From NCBI GenBank assembly GCA_900550375.1, contig URRP01000004.1, positions 20,421 to 84,420 on the forward strand: a DNA stretch of 64,000 nucleotides, in the 5' to 3' direction. Below, one piece after another: positions 24,660 to 34,174 of the stretch. Numbering within the stretch: the first letter of the stretch is position 1; each line of letters opens with the position of its first letter. The notes under the pieces were generated by a model that searched no databases, was not told where the DNA came from, and worked only from the letters and a program-made list of their open reading frames with translations. This DNA is from an uncultured Alistipes sp. Its GTDB lineage: Bacteria > Bacteroidota > Bacteroidia > Bacteroidales > Rikenellaceae. The position numbers and the translations under genes are program-made.

Positions 24660-26017
24660 TTTACTTTGGTGAAGAGCCGGTTCCACCGGATGTTCGACGG
24701 GAACGATTTGTTGGGGTCGAGTGAAAGCCAGATGAACGAGGCGCGTCCCACGACGTGATCCTCGGGCACGAAGCCCCAGAAACGCGAGTCGGCCGAGTTG
24801 TGGCGGTTGTCGCCCATCATCCAGTAATAGTTCATGCGGAAGGTGTAGTCCGCAGCAGGCGTGCCGTTGAGCAGCACCGTGCCGTCGGGCAGCTCCTTGA
24901 CCTTGTTACCTTCGTAGACCTCGATGCAGCGGCGGTAGAGCCGCATGTTCTCCGGCGTCAGCGGGATCGTGCTCCCCTTGGCCGGAATCCAGATCGGGCC
25001 GTAATTATCCTGATTCCATCCCAGCGTCAGGTCGTGGGGATAGACCTCGCGGTTCGGCTCCTCGTAGATGAAGCGTTCGACGGCCATCACGTTGCTCATG
25101 CGGCGCAGCGCTTCGGCCGTTTCGTCGTTGAGCAGCATGTAGTAGTTCGAGCCGTTGTCGCCGCTCCACTCGGTGATTCCGAGCTTGTCGACGGCGTATT
25201 TCGACAGCGGCGACGAGGTCATCACCGTGTACATATATTGTTTCCCTGCAACGGGAGCCTGCGGCTCATTGTTGACGTAGACATCGCCGCCGACGATCTT
25301 GAGCGAGTCGCCCGCGATGGCCACGCAGCGTTTGATATAGTTCTCGCGCTTGTCGACCGGACGGGAGATGACCGTATAGTCGCGAAAGAGTTTCTCGCGG
25401 CCCGCCTTGTTACCCAGCGTGTGCTGGTACTTGCGCAGCTCGTCGTAGTAGGTCGCGTCCTGCCGTTCGAGCAGCACCGTGTCGCCGGCCGGAAAGTTGA
25501 AGACCACCACGTCGTTGCGCTCGATGTCGCGCAAACCTTTGAGCCGGTGGTAGGGCCATTTTATACACTCCGAGAAGGATTTCTTCGTCTGCGAGAAGGG
25601 CATCGTATGGTGCACGAAGGGGAAGGCCACCGGCGTGTTGGGCATCTGAGGGCCGTAGGCTACCTTGCTTACGTAGAGGTAGTCGCCGATCAGCAGCGAC
25701 GACTCCATCGACGACGACGGAATGACGTACATCTGAAAGACGAAGATGTGGATCAGCGTCGCCACGACCGTTGCGAAAACGATTGCGTTGACCCATTCGT
25801 AGATGAATTTGTAGGTCGGACTGCGTCGGCACCACTCGCGGTTCCTGCGGCCGATCAGCCGCGACAGGAAGTGCGTGAAGTAGAGGTCGACGATGATCAG
25901 CTCTCCCAGCAGCAGCCACAGGTTGCCCGTCCATACGACGAACCACAGGATATACAGGAGGCTCCAGAGGGTGAAGCCGACCCAGCGATTGGTGAAAAAG
26001 GATTTCAATTTACCCAT
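24656..26017 (-). CDS. lepB: Signal peptidase I, long Bacteroidetes form
   Basis: A 453-residue membrane protease. Hydrophobic segments lie near residues 14-50 and 75-95. The catalytic serine is in YVIPSSSMESSLLIGD (about 97-112) and the catalytic lysine in ENYIKRCVAIAGDSL (about 220-235). The box MMGDNRHNSADSRFWGFVP is near the end. It is longer than the E. coli enzyme because of insertions between the boxes, which is usual in Bacteroidetes. It cleaves signal peptides on the periplasmic face. It sits six bases after dapB. Confidence 0.96.
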   Translation of the reverse strand: MGKLKSFFTNRWVGFTLWSLLYILWFVVWTGNLWLLLGELIIVDLYFTHFLSRLIGRRNREWCRRSPTYKFIYEWVNAIVFATVVATLIHIFVFQMYVIPSSSMESSLLIGDYLYVSKVAYGPQMPNTPVAFPFVHHTMPFSQTKKSFSECIKWPYHRLKGLRDIERNDVVVFNFPAGDTVLLERQDATYYDELRKYQHTLGNKAGREKLFRDYTVISRPVDKRENYIKRCVAIAGDSLKIVGGDVYVNNEPQAPVAGKQYMYTVMTSSPLSKYAVDKLGITEWSGDNGSNYYMLLNDETAEALRRMSNVMAVERFIYEEPNREVYPHDLTLGWNQDNYGPIWIPAKGSTIPLTPENMRLYRRCIEVYEGNKVKELPDGTVLLNGTPAADYTFRMNYYWMMGDNRHNSADSRFWGFVPEDHVVGRASFIWLSLDPNKSFPSNIRWNRLFTKVK

Positions 26018-26023
26018 GCGTCT

Positions 26024-26737
26024 CTATTTCAGCAGGTCGTCCATCGTGTAGACGCCTTGTTTACCGTTCAAAAATTCTGCCGCGACTACGGCACCCAACG
26101 CCAGCGTGCGGCGGTTGAGAATCTCGTGCCGCAGCGTCAGCACGTCGTCCGCCGAGGAGTAGGTGACGGTATGGATGCCCGGAACCGCTCCTTCGCGGAT
26201 CGAAGCGATCGCCAGTTCCGAAGGATCGGCCGCAGGACGGTTCACCCAGCGCGTTTTCGAACCGATCCGGTCGATGATCTCCTCGGCCAGCGTGATGGCC
26301 GTACCGCTCGGAGCGTCCTTTTTCTGCGTATGATGCACCTCCTCGATGCGGATATCGTACCCGCCGACCCTTCCGACCATCTCCGCCAGCTGCCGGTTGA
26401 GGCGGAAAAGCAGGTTGACTCCCAGCGAATAGTTCGAGGCGTAAAAAAATGCGCCGCCCCGCTCGCCGCAACGGGTTTTCAGTTCGTCGAGGCGATCCGT
26501 CCAGCCCGTCGTGCCGCTTACCACCGGCGTACCGGCGTCGATACAGGCGCGTATGTTGTCGTAAGCCGTGGCGGGTGTCGTGAATTCGAGCGCCACGTCG
26601 ATGCCGCGCAGGTGCGCTGCGTCGAGTTCGCGGCGGTTGTCGACGTCGACGACGAGTCCGACGGTGTGTCCCCGTTCTACGAGGAGCCGTTCGATCTCAC
26701 GTCCCATTTTTCCGTATCCGATGATAGCTGCATTCAT
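26024..26737 (-). CDS. dapB: 4-hydroxy-tetrahydrodipicolinate reductase
   Basis: A 237-residue protein. The NAD(P)-binding start MNAAIIGYGKMGREI has the GxGxMG glycines. The active-site motif EVHHTQKKDAPSGTA (about residues 130-144) has the catalytic HH and Lys. It catalyses the second step of the diaminopimelate/lysine branch, feeding peptidoglycan synthesis. It is the first gene of the dapB-lepB-yigZ-uvrA-M16-methyltransferase operon and is transcribed from the repeat-borne promoter at 26757-26789. Confidence 0.97.
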   Translation of the reverse strand: MNAAIIGYGKMGREIERLLVERGHTVGLVVDVDNRRELDAAHLRGIDVALEFTTPATAYDNIRACIDAGTPVVSGTTGWTDRLDELKTRCGERGGAFFYASNYSLGVNLLFRLNRQLAEMVGRVGGYDIRIEEVHHTQKKDAPSGTAITLAEEIIDRIGSKTRWVNRPAADPSELAIASIREGAVPGIHTVTYSSADDVLTLRHEILNRRTLALGAVVAAEFLNGKQGVYTMDDLLK

Positions 26738-26756
26738 ATCCGAAGGTCAATTTGTG

Positions 26757-26895
26757 CAAAGATACGAAAAAGCCGAGCGCAAAAGCAAATTTATTTGCAT
26801 TTTGCCGAGGCGCAGTATCTAAGGCGAAGCCAAAGATGATGAAAAAACCGAGCGCAAAAGCAAATTCAGTTGCATTTTGCCGAGGCGCAGTATCT
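26757..26895 (-). repeat. Promoter-bearing palindromic repeat, two tandem units (copy B)
   Basis: Unit 1 (26757-26820): outer arms AGATAC and GTATCT, inner GCAAA/TTTGC (26785-26789 and 26794-26798). Unit 2 (26831-26895) has lost the first outer arm and part of the inner stem. On the minus strand TTTG (26789-26786), 21 bases and TATCTTTG (26764-26757) form a promoter whose -7 end lies 20 bases before the dapB ATG. On the other side TACCTTTG (26956-26963) is a -7 element for truA. Confidence 0.8.
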
Positions 26896-27007
26896 GAGGC
26901 GCAGCCAAAGTGCGAAATTCGCAACGAATCCGACGAGCCGTTCGGGAATTTTTCGTACCTTTGACTCTACTTGAAAACGTATTTACACGGAATTTGGTAT
27001 CTCTGCC

Positions 27008-27790
27008 ATGCGCTATTTTATCGAACTCAGTTATAACGGCGGCCGTTATTGCGGCTGGCAGCGCCAGCGTGATGCCGCTTCGGTGCAAGCGACGCTCGAA
27101 AGGGCGCTCTCGACGTTGCTGCGCGAGCCTGTCGAGACGACCGGCGCCGGTCGCACCGATACGGGCGTGCACGCCGCCTACGCCGTGGCGCATTTTGATC
27201 TGGCAGCGCCGCTGGCCGACCCCGAGCAGACGACCTACAAACTCAATTGCCTGCTGCCCGATGATATCGCCGTCTTCGGCGTGACGCCGGTTGCGGCCGA
27301 TGCGCACGCGCGTTTCAGTGCTGCGGAGCGCGAATACCGTTATTTCATCGAGTCGCGCAAGAATCCCTTTACCCGGCAGGCCGCGTGGCAGTATTACCGG
27401 CCGCTGGATGCCGAACGGATGAACCGCGCTGCGGCATCGCTTTTGGAATACAGCGATTTTACCTCCTTTGCCAAACTGAACTCCAACAATAAAACCAATA
27501 TCTGCCGTATCGTACGGGCCGGTTGGGAGGAGTCGCCCGAGGGGGTCTATCGTTTTACGATCCGCGCCGACCGTTTCCTGCGCAATATGGTGCGGGCGTT
27601 GGTGGGGACGCTGGTCGACGTGGGGCGCGGCCGTTACAGCGAGGAGGAGTTCCGCTCGATCGTCGAGAGCTGCGACCTGTCGCGTGCGAGCGGCAGCGCA
27701 CCGGCCGAGGGACTTTACCTGTGGGATGTCGCCTATCCCGACGAGGTGTTCCGACGCGGGGAAAAGACGCAAAACCTGTTGTTTAACTAA
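27008..27790 (+). CDS. truA: tRNA pseudouridine(38-40) synthase TruA
   Basis: A 260-residue protein beginning MRYFIELSYNGGRYCGWQRQ. The catalytic aspartate lies in TTGAGRTDTGVHAAY (Asp near residue 52). The family text AREYRYFI-like AEREYRYFIESRKNPF and RADRFLRNMVRALVGTL are present. It isomerises uridines in the anticodon arm of many tRNAs. It is divergent from dapB across the repeat, and the small membrane gene follows after 14 bases. Confidence 0.97.
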   Translation: MRYFIELSYNGGRYCGWQRQRDAASVQATLERALSTLLREPVETTGAGRTDTGVHAAYAVAHFDLAAPLADPEQTTYKLNCLLPDDIAVFGVTPVAADAHARFSAAEREYRYFIESRKNPFTRQAAWQYYRPLDAERMNRAAASLLEYSDFTSFAKLNSNNKTNICRIVRAGWEESPEGVYRFTIRADRFLRNMVRALVGTLVDVGRGRYSEEEFRSIVESCDLSRASGSAPAEGLYLWDVAYPDEVFRRGEKTQNLLFN

Positions 27791-27804
27791 AAATATTTCG
27801 GACT

Positions 27805-27990
27805 ATGGGAACGATTTTCTATCTGGTGGGCTTGGTCTGCGCCATGCTGGCGGTGCTCGACATCTTCAAGAAGAACATTTCGACCGTCGGCAAGGTGATC
27901 GCCTCGCTGCTCGTGCTGCTGACGAGCTGGGTGGGCCTGCTGGGCTATTACTTCTATGCGAAGGATCATCTCGAAGAGTGGTTCAAGTAG
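27805..27990 (+). CDS. Small two-helix inner-membrane protein
   Basis: A 61-residue protein beginning MGTIFYLVGLVCAMLAVLDI. A first membrane helix (about 3-20) is followed by a polar KKNISTVGK loop. A second helix (VIASLLVLLTSWVGLLGYYF, about 31-50) leads to an acidic/basic tail. It is co-transcribed with truA (14-base gap) and followed by a perfect terminator, so it is very likely a real gene. Function unknown. Confidence 0.8.
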   Translation: MGTIFYLVGLVCAMLAVLDIFKKNISTVGKVIASLLVLLTSWVGLLGYYFYAKDHLEEWFK

Positions 27991-28006
27991 CTCTTCGTAC
28001 AGATGA

Positions 28007-28040
28007 AAACAGGCCGATGCGGAAAAGCATCGGCCTGTTT
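28007..28040. terminator. Bidirectional terminator between truA unit and DUF4876 lipoprotein gene
   Basis: AAACAGGCCGATGC (28007-28020) pairs perfectly with GCATCGGCCTGTTT (28027-28040), with A residues before and T residues after. It separates convergent genes. Confidence 0.88.
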
Positions 28041-28057
28041 CGTTGAGGTGCGCTGCC

Positions 28058-29284
28058 CTATTTGCCCGTTTTGAGCGACGGCGTGGCGCGGGGTGTGAAG
28101 TCGTTGGTCGAGTTGTTCGTGTCGACCAGTTTGCCGTCGGTGCCTGTCTTGCGGCGGACGCTCAGGCCGTAGGCCGTGGCGTCGTCGGGATTCTCCAAGC
28201 AATACGTGTAGCCTGCGTCGAGCGAACTGTGCCACGGACTTGCGACATAATTGGAGGGAATGGCCGTGTTGACGGCGTCGAGTACCCATGCGTTGGGAAC
28301 CTTGTAGGTGTCCTTGATGGTTTTATCGAACGATCCCGATCCCGCAGCGTTCGACCAGCTGTAAATGTAACGGCCGGTGAGGGTGTAGTCCTTCAGGAAG
28401 GTCTCCTTGGTCATGCCTGCGGGCGGCATGGCGATCGCATAACACTGATATCCGCGGCTGTGGAGAATGAATACGGTGAGTGTGGAGGTGTACCAGATGT
28501 CGAGATTCTTCACGGCGGGGTTATCGATATCGAGGTAGTTCTCGTTGGTCGATTCGTTGAACCATTCGAAATCGGCTGTCGTCAGGTCGAACGAGTTGGG
28601 ATTGTTCGCCTTGTGGTTTTGGGCGTTGTTGCAGATCACGAGCGAAGCTCCGGCCTTGACCAAGACATCGTTTCCGCTGCCCGGAATGCAGTAGATATCG
28701 TCCGTGGCGCAATATTCGGGACGGAAGTCTTCGCCTTCGTAGAACGAGAAGTTCTGCCCTGAGTTGAGCATCGAACCGATAATCAGCATCCCGTCGGCGT
28801 AGAGATCGTGGTCGGTGTTGTTGCGGATTTTGATATACTGGTCTCCGTACCACATATCGGGCTCGCCGGTTTCGGGCAGCGTGTTGGAGGTGTAGAAAAT
28901 CTCCTCGATCACGAAGTCACCGCTGTCGACGTCGCTTTCGCCCGACTGCTTGATCTTCATGTAGGCCAGTGTTTCGAGGGTTGTCTTGGCCGAGAGCGTG
29001 ACGGTCGTCTGCCGCTCGGCACCCGTTGCGTTGGGCTCTACCGTGAGTACGACTACCCCGCCCTCGCTCTGTTCGCTCTGGCCGACCCACGCTGCGGCGT
29101 CGGCCGGAATGTCGATCGCATAGTCCGAGGTAGCCAGCGTAACCAGCACGTTGCCCCCGCGCGCCCGAACGTTGAAGTTCGTCGTGGCAGGGCCTTTCGG
29201 ATCGTCTCCTTCGTTGTCGTCGGAGCAGGCGGTGACGCCGATCGCCAGTGCGGCGATCATCAGCATTGCAAAAAGTTTTTTCAT
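28058..29284 (-). CDS. DUF4876-type lipoprotein with N-terminal BACON-like domain
   Basis: A 408-residue protein. The lipoprotein signal MKKLFAMLMIAALAIGVTAC gives Cys20. A BACON-like beta domain (about 35-115) ends LAYMKIKQSG. A longer domain follows with EIFYTSNTLPETGEPDMWYGDQY and YIKIRNNTDHDLYADG, typical of DUF4876 proteins that accompany TonB-dependent receptors in Bacteroidetes. It is probably surface-exposed and may bind the ligand of the receptor encoded three genes upstream. It is the last gene of the minus operon and ends at a bidirectional terminator. Confidence 0.85.
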   Translation of the reverse strand: MKKLFAMLMIAALAIGVTACSDDNEGDDPKGPATTNFNVRARGGNVLVTLATSDYAIDIPADAAAWVGQSEQSEGGVVVLTVEPNATGAERQTTVTLSAKTTLETLAYMKIKQSGESDVDSGDFVIEEIFYTSNTLPETGEPDMWYGDQYIKIRNNTDHDLYADGMLIIGSMLNSGQNFSFYEGEDFRPEYCATDDIYCIPGSGNDVLVKAGASLVICNNAQNHKANNPNSFDLTTADFEWFNESTNENYLDIDNPAVKNLDIWYTSTLTVFILHSRGYQCYAIAMPPAGMTKETFLKDYTLTGRYIYSWSNAAGSGSFDKTIKDTYKVPNAWVLDAVNTAIPSNYVASPWHSSLDAGYTYCLENPDDATAYGLSVRRKTGTDGKLVDTNNSTNDFTPRATPSLKTGK

Positions 29285-29322
29285 CGTTTTACTGTATTAA
29301 ATTAAACATCGATAGGTGTGTT

Positions 29323-30864
29323 TCAAAAGCAGATGCCGCAGGAGATCGTCGCCAGATGGGTATGTACGCCGTCCGTGTAGAGACTCGGCCGCCACGAAGC
29401 GTCGATGAAAAGCGCTGCCGAACGCTTCAGTGCACGTTCGGCCCGCAGCGCCGTCGTGAGCGTGACGGCGTCGGCCGTCAGGCGGTCGGCGGTATCGTGC
29501 AGCATTTCGTACAAGGATGCAGGCGTGATCTGCGCAGCGGAAAGTTCCGTATCGAGGGTCAGCCCGGCGGTGTAGCGTCCGCCCAGCGTCGTGCGGATGC
29601 ATCCGCAGCGGCTGTGAAAGGTCAGAAGCAGATCGCAGCCGGCGCCTGCCGTCGAGAAAGCGATCTTTCGATAGGGATGCCGGTAATCGGCCGTCGTTTG
29701 GAAAAAGGCGAGCTGCGGAACGAGCGCGCAGCTCGTCTTCGGACGGTGCCACTCTACGATCCCCTTCGCCCCGACATCGAGCGTGCGGTTGCGGTACATG
29801 GCGAAATCGTCCAGAACGAGATAGGCGTCCGTCGTACCTGCGGAGATGACGTTTTCGAACCCCTGCCGCAGTTCGTAGGCGGCGTTCAGCTCGAATCCTC
29901 CGTTGTGCGCAGTCCCCGTCCAACGTCTTGCCAGTGTCGCCGAAAGGGTTTGGGTAACCAGTTTGCCGAGGGGAAGGTTGTTCTTGTTGCTGAATTGGCG
30001 GTCGAGGGTGAAACGGTCGTAATCGACAGCCGCCACCCATCCCTCCTCTCGGGCGGGAACCAACGACAGCGTTACGCCGCAGCCGGCTGCCTTGTAAAGA
30101 TTCTCCATGTTTTCGGCGCCGCTGAACCGTTTCATGTAGCTGCCCAGCCCCAGCATCAGCAGTTCGACGGCGTTGGCGCCGCGCGGGCTGTAAAATGCGA
30201 TCCGCTGCGTCTGCTTATAGATGCGTCCCCGTGCGGCCAATGCGATGACATACCGATCGGTTGCAAAACCGGCGCCCGCCGTCGCCGAGAGTTCGTTGAC
30301 GATGTTGTGGGGACGCGGATCGACCTGCCGGTATTCATGGCGGGCACGATAGTCGGCTCCCAAGCCGTAGCTTATGCGGCCGTCGCGCCGCATATAGGCT
30401 CCGTGAAACGTATACTCTTCGGTCGAGAGATCGCCGCCGACCGAATCGGCGGTGACGTAGGGACGCAGCAGCCGGTAATCGGCCGTGGAGTTCCAGCGGA
30501 CGTTGTCGATACGTCCCCGTGCGTAGGTGGCTCCGGCCGTTACGGCCGACCGTTCGTCGAGCCGCAGGTAGGAGTCGGCATGGAACGAACCGGCGAGTGC
30601 TCCGTCGCCTTCGGGTTGGAGGATGGGCCGGTCTTCCTTTCTCAGATCGCCTTGCAGGTATACCTCGGAGAGCGAAACGGGATAGCGGTAGAGCATTGCC
30701 GCAGGGGAGTGTTCGTAGGCCGGAGCACCCAATTCGACGACGGGTGCGGTGTGCAGCTCTGCCCGCCGGAGGATACCGAGCGAATCGCGGGCGGGCTGCG
30801 TCTGCCCCGACAGAGGCGGAAACAGCAGACAGAACGGCAGGAGGAGTGTCGGTTTCATGGTCAT
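29323..30864 (-). CDS. DUF6850-type outer-membrane beta-barrel protein
   Basis: A 513-residue protein. Start chosen at ATG 30864, which overlaps the upstream stop (ATGA); MKPT at 30858 is the alternative. The signal peptide is TMKPTLLLPFCLLFPPLSG. Repeated amphipathic beta strands follow, such as AVTAGATYARGRIDNVRW and ISYGLGADYRARHEY, and it ends in the aromatic-terminated strand HLATISCGICF, as barrels do. DUF6850 barrels occur next to DUF4876 and TonB receptors in Bacteroidales. Role unknown; it may be a second pore or an assembly partner. Confidence 0.82.
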   Translation of the reverse strand: MTMKPTLLLPFCLLFPPLSGQTQPARDSLGILRRAELHTAPVVELGAPAYEHSPAAMLYRYPVSLSEVYLQGDLRKEDRPILQPEGDGALAGSFHADSYLRLDERSAVTAGATYARGRIDNVRWNSTADYRLLRPYVTADSVGGDLSTEEYTFHGAYMRRDGRISYGLGADYRARHEYRQVDPRPHNIVNELSATAGAGFATDRYVIALAARGRIYKQTQRIAFYSPRGANAVELLMLGLGSYMKRFSGAENMENLYKAAGCGVTLSLVPAREEGWVAAVDYDRFTLDRQFSNKNNLPLGKLVTQTLSATLARRWTGTAHNGGFELNAAYELRQGFENVISAGTTDAYLVLDDFAMYRNRTLDVGAKGIVEWHRPKTSCALVPQLAFFQTTADYRHPYRKIAFSTAGAGCDLLLTFHSRCGCIRTTLGGRYTAGLTLDTELSAAQITPASLYEMLHDTADRLTADAVTLTTALRAERALKRSAALFIDASWRPSLYTDGVHTHLATISCGICF

Positions 30865-31247
30865 TTGACGAATTTGAGTAACAGGGCGATCGAACTTTCG
30901 TCGTCCATCCACGTAACGACTTTTGCAGGGTCGTTGTAGTCGTCGGCACGTACGAGCGATCGGCTGCCGTCGCTGTAATGGACGTAGGCGTCGAGCAGGA
31001 GCGAATAGACCCCTTTCGGGAGTACGACGGTCGCCGAACGTCCCTCCATCGTCGGAAAGTGGATTTTCTCTTTGGTGTTGAGATTCTCGAAATAGGAGAT
31101 GTCCGTAAGCACTTCGAACCGTTCGACGGGACGGTTGTCCGGCAGGACGAGCCGCACGGAGAGCCGCGTGAACAGCTCTTCGCCGGTTCCCGTCTCGCAG
31201 GCCGTGAAAACGCAGAGCGTCAGGATGAGGAGCAGAAGTCGTTTCAT
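30861..31247 (-). CDS. Small lipoprotein in the TonB receptor operon
   Basis: A 128-residue protein. The open frame runs upstream to 32279 inside the receptor gene, but the ATG at 31247 begins a clear lipoprotein signal MKRLLLLILTLCVFTACETG, and it lies five bases after the receptor stop. The mature part is beta-rich: VRLVLPDNRPVERFEVLTD, and ATVVLPKGVYSLLLDAYVHY like a peptidase-regulatory or FimA-like sandwich. The stop overlaps the next start (ATGA). It probably binds ligand or assists the receptor at the cell surface. Confidence 0.8.
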   Translation of the reverse strand: MKRLLLLILTLCVFTACETGTGEELFTRLSVRLVLPDNRPVERFEVLTDISYFENLNTKEKIHFPTMEGRSATVVLPKGVYSLLLDAYVHYSDGSRSLVRADDYNDPAKVVTWMDDESSIALLLKFVK

Positions 31248-31252
31248 GCCGG

Positions 31253-34039
31253 TTATAGTTTGAGATTCAGCTCCATGCCGAAATACGGGGTTACTTCGCG
31301 CCGGACGTGTCGGTCGAAGAGATCGTAGCTGGGAGTATAGTCGAGCAGCTTGTTGACGAAAAGGGAGACGGCCATCTTGTCCTGATAGAGCTTTTTCGTG
31401 ATTTTCAGATTGACGTTCATGCTGAAAGGCGTCGTTTCGTAGCGGAACAGTGTGGGATTGATGTCGCGCACCATTGCCGAAAGCACTCCGTCGGCGGCCG
31501 ATTCGGCGGTGAAGGGGTGCGAAACCAGCTCCTTGTCGATATAGGAGATCGGTTCCGCCGACCCCGGCGAATTTCGTTTTCCGATGAACCAGAGGCATTG
31601 GAACGAAGTGGAGAAGATCAGTTTCAGCCGAGGAATCTGCGTGTCGAGCAGAAAATTGGTGTTGCACATCTCGTTCAGATACCCGTCTGTCGAGAAGTAG
31701 TAGCCGACGTAGGGATAGGGCTTTCCGTCGGGTGCGGAGACCGGTACCCGATATTCGGGATGCATGTTGGAGTAGTTCGTTCGGAAATAGGCTCCCGTGA
31801 CGGTGATACGGGTGGCGATGGCGCGGATACGCTGCGTGGAGAAGGTAAATTCCACTCCCTCTTTTTTCGTGCGGCTGCCGTTGGTCGTCATTCCGTAGCT
31901 GGTCAGCGTCGTATCCATCACGTACGGCAAATCGTCGAGCGCCGGCGGACCGTCGAGCCGGTCTTCGTCGATGGCCTCCGCATCGTATTTCTTGGATATG
32001 TAGCGCTGATAGGCCGACGTGGAGCGGAATCCCGACTTCATATCTTCGCGGAAATAGGTCACCGACAGCTGATTGCCGTTCCAGTCGGCGTCGAGGCGCA
32101 CTTCCCATTTGAAATTTCGGGCCGCGCGCAGTTCGTAGTTCGTCGGATCGTCCGTGTGAAGACGGAGGTTGATGCGCCGATTTTCGGGATGGTTCGACGG
32201 CCAGTAGTTGAGCTGCGTGACGTCGAAGTAGCACATTTCGGGATAGAGCTGATTCATGGTCGGCAGTTTGGTGTGCCACCCCACTCCTCCCGACAGCCGC
32301 AGGGCCAGATCACGGCCGGCGGCTTCAAAGCGCGGGAGAGCGACGGTAACGTTGGCACGCGGATCGAAGTAGAATTTTCCCTGAATGGCGTAGCGGCTGC
32401 CCAGATTGAGCATCGAAGTGGCGCGCACGCCGCCTGTCGCCTCGACGCGGAGATCTCCGAGCGTCACGGTCGTCGCGTCCTCGATGAAGAACGAGAGTTT
32501 GTGCAAGGCCGGAATAACGTCGTAGGCGCGCGGGCGGGAGCTCATTTTCGGACTGAAAGGCCGTGCGACGTCGAAGACCAGCCCGCGGCCGTAGTTCTTA
32601 TCCATCGCCCAGTCGGCGCCGAGCAGCAGCGTATTGCGCGACCGTTCGGTGTCGGCGTTGAAGGTCGCAACAGCCTTGGCGTAACCGTAGAAGGGTTTGC
32701 CGTCGACCAGCAGTGTGGCGTCGTACGAGGCGGGGACGATCAGGGCGTCGTATTCTCCCGACTCGGTGCCCCACCCTTTTGCAAAGTCGCCGCCGGTCTC
32801 CACGAACTTCCAACGGTCGATGCGGTCGAATTGGGCGCTGAACGACGCCGTGAAATCGAGACTGTGGAAAAATTGCCGCTGCCGCGCTTCCATACTCAGC
32901 GAAGCGGCGATCTGCGTACGGTTGTAACTCGATTTGTAGCGTTCGACGGGGCCTCCCAGCCCGTTGTCGAGGTCTTGGTCGGATTTCTTGTTGTCGAACG
33001 AACCCGTATAATCGAGAGTGCCGCCGGCCGAATAGCGGTAGGCGCTCCCCTGCCAGCTGCGGCCGAGGCGCACGGAGCCGGTCAGGCGCTGGTAATTTTG
33101 GCGCGGATTGCGGGGGTCGGCGGCGGCCGTCAGATAGTCGGCGTTGATATTCAATGTCGTACGGTCGGTTCCAGCCCTTCCCCGCTCGAATCCCTTTCCG
33201 ACGGAGAAGAGTTTGCTGCTCATGTCGGCCTTGAAGCGGGCGGTGAGATCGCGGCCTCCTTCGCGGCGCTTGACCTTGACCAGTCCGCTCGTCAGATCGC
33301 CGTATTCGACCGAGGGGATGCCCCGCACGATTTCGACCGATTCGATGTCGTCGGTGGAGATCGCACGCGTATCGACGCCCCGATCGACGTTGGTGTACTC
33401 TCGGATCGATCCGAGACTCGTCGAATATTGCAGATTGGCGTCGTTGCTTATGGGGATGCCGTCTACCTGAATCTGGGTACCCAAAGCGGATGTGGCGTAG
33501 TTATCGTTCGATGAGGGCGAGGCTTCGCGCAGACGGATCTCCTGCGGCGCGCCGAAGACGGGGTCGGAGGCGCGGCCGCCGGGGATCAGCTCCAGCAGAT
33601 CGGCGATGCTCGACGGCTGAATGTGGGCGATGGCGTCGCGGCCGATCTTCGACGACGACGCGGGGCCCTTGGATTCGGCGGCCGTCACTAACACCTCGCC
33701 GATCGCGACCGGATCGATGTCGAGCCGGACGCTGCGGCGGGTCAGTCCGCTCGGAAGTTGAAGATCGCCTTGCCGGAAAACGTGTCCCATATATAAAATA
33801 TGGAGTTCGAAGCGTCCCGGCTTCAGTCCCTCCAGCAGACATACGCCTTGGGCATCGGCCGCCGCAGCCCGTTCTTTTCCGTTCCCCTCCTTCGGGCGGA
33901 GCGCACAGACGGCATACCCCAGCGCTTCGCCCGAGGCGTCGTCGGTGACGGTCACTTCCAATCGCGCTTCGATCGGCGTCTGTGCCTCGGCGGCGGGGGA
34001 AAGAAGCAGTCCCAGCAACAGAAGAGAGTGTAATTTCAT
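31253..34039 (-). CDS. TonB-dependent outer-membrane receptor
   Basis: A 928-residue protein. Signal peptide MKLHSLLLLGLLLSPAAEA. A carboxypeptidase-regulatory-like domain (about 25-110) contains SGEALGYAVCALRPKEG. The plug domain (about 120-260) has IADLLELIPGG, IQVDGIPISND and IESVEIVRGIPSVEYGDLTSG. A 22-strand barrel ends TPYFGMELNLKL. It imports a bulky ligand using TonB energy. Its partners are the downstream DUF6850/DUF4876 proteins and the divergent PepSY/ABC operon. This suggests iron, heme or another metal complex, although the receptor alone does not reveal the ligand. Confidence 0.95.
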   Translation of the reverse strand: MKLHSLLLLGLLLSPAAEAQTPIEARLEVTVTDDASGEALGYAVCALRPKEGNGKERAAAADAQGVCLLEGLKPGRFELHILYMGHVFRQGDLQLPSGLTRRSVRLDIDPVAIGEVLVTAAESKGPASSSKIGRDAIAHIQPSSIADLLELIPGGRASDPVFGAPQEIRLREASPSSNDNYATSALGTQIQVDGIPISNDANLQYSTSLGSIREYTNVDRGVDTRAISTDDIESVEIVRGIPSVEYGDLTSGLVKVKRREGGRDLTARFKADMSSKLFSVGKGFERGRAGTDRTTLNINADYLTAAADPRNPRQNYQRLTGSVRLGRSWQGSAYRYSAGGTLDYTGSFDNKKSDQDLDNGLGGPVERYKSSYNRTQIAASLSMEARQRQFFHSLDFTASFSAQFDRIDRWKFVETGGDFAKGWGTESGEYDALIVPASYDATLLVDGKPFYGYAKAVATFNADTERSRNTLLLGADWAMDKNYGRGLVFDVARPFSPKMSSRPRAYDVIPALHKLSFFIEDATTVTLGDLRVEATGGVRATSMLNLGSRYAIQGKFYFDPRANVTVALPRFEAAGRDLALRLSGGVGWHTKLPTMNQLYPEMCYFDVTQLNYWPSNHPENRRINLRLHTDDPTNYELRAARNFKWEVRLDADWNGNQLSVTYFREDMKSGFRSTSAYQRYISKKYDAEAIDEDRLDGPPALDDLPYVMDTTLTSYGMTTNGSRTKKEGVEFTFSTQRIRAIATRITVTGAYFRTNYSNMHPEYRVPVSAPDGKPYPYVGYYFSTDGYLNEMCNTNFLLDTQIPRLKLIFSTSFQCLWFIGKRNSPGSAEPISYIDKELVSHPFTAESAADGVLSAMVRDINPTLFRYETTPFSMNVNLKITKKLYQDKMAVSLFVNKLLDYTPSYDLFDRHVRREVTPYFGMELNLKL

Positions 34040-34070
34040 GCGTTATGCGTACATCCTGATTTTTACGTTA

Positions 34071-34078
34071 CAAAAGTA
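34071..34078 (-). promoter_or_regulatory. -7 element of the TonB receptor operon
   Basis: The minus strand reads TACTTTTG, a perfect TAnnTTTG, 32 bases before the ATG at 34039. Confidence 0.55.
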
Positions 34079-34174
34079 TTTTGCATCTGGCGGACGGGCA
34101 ATACCGTCATGTTGGGGTTTTCCCCGTCGTCCAAATACCTGCTTTTCGGTATGGGGGCGTCGGCGGATTTGCTC

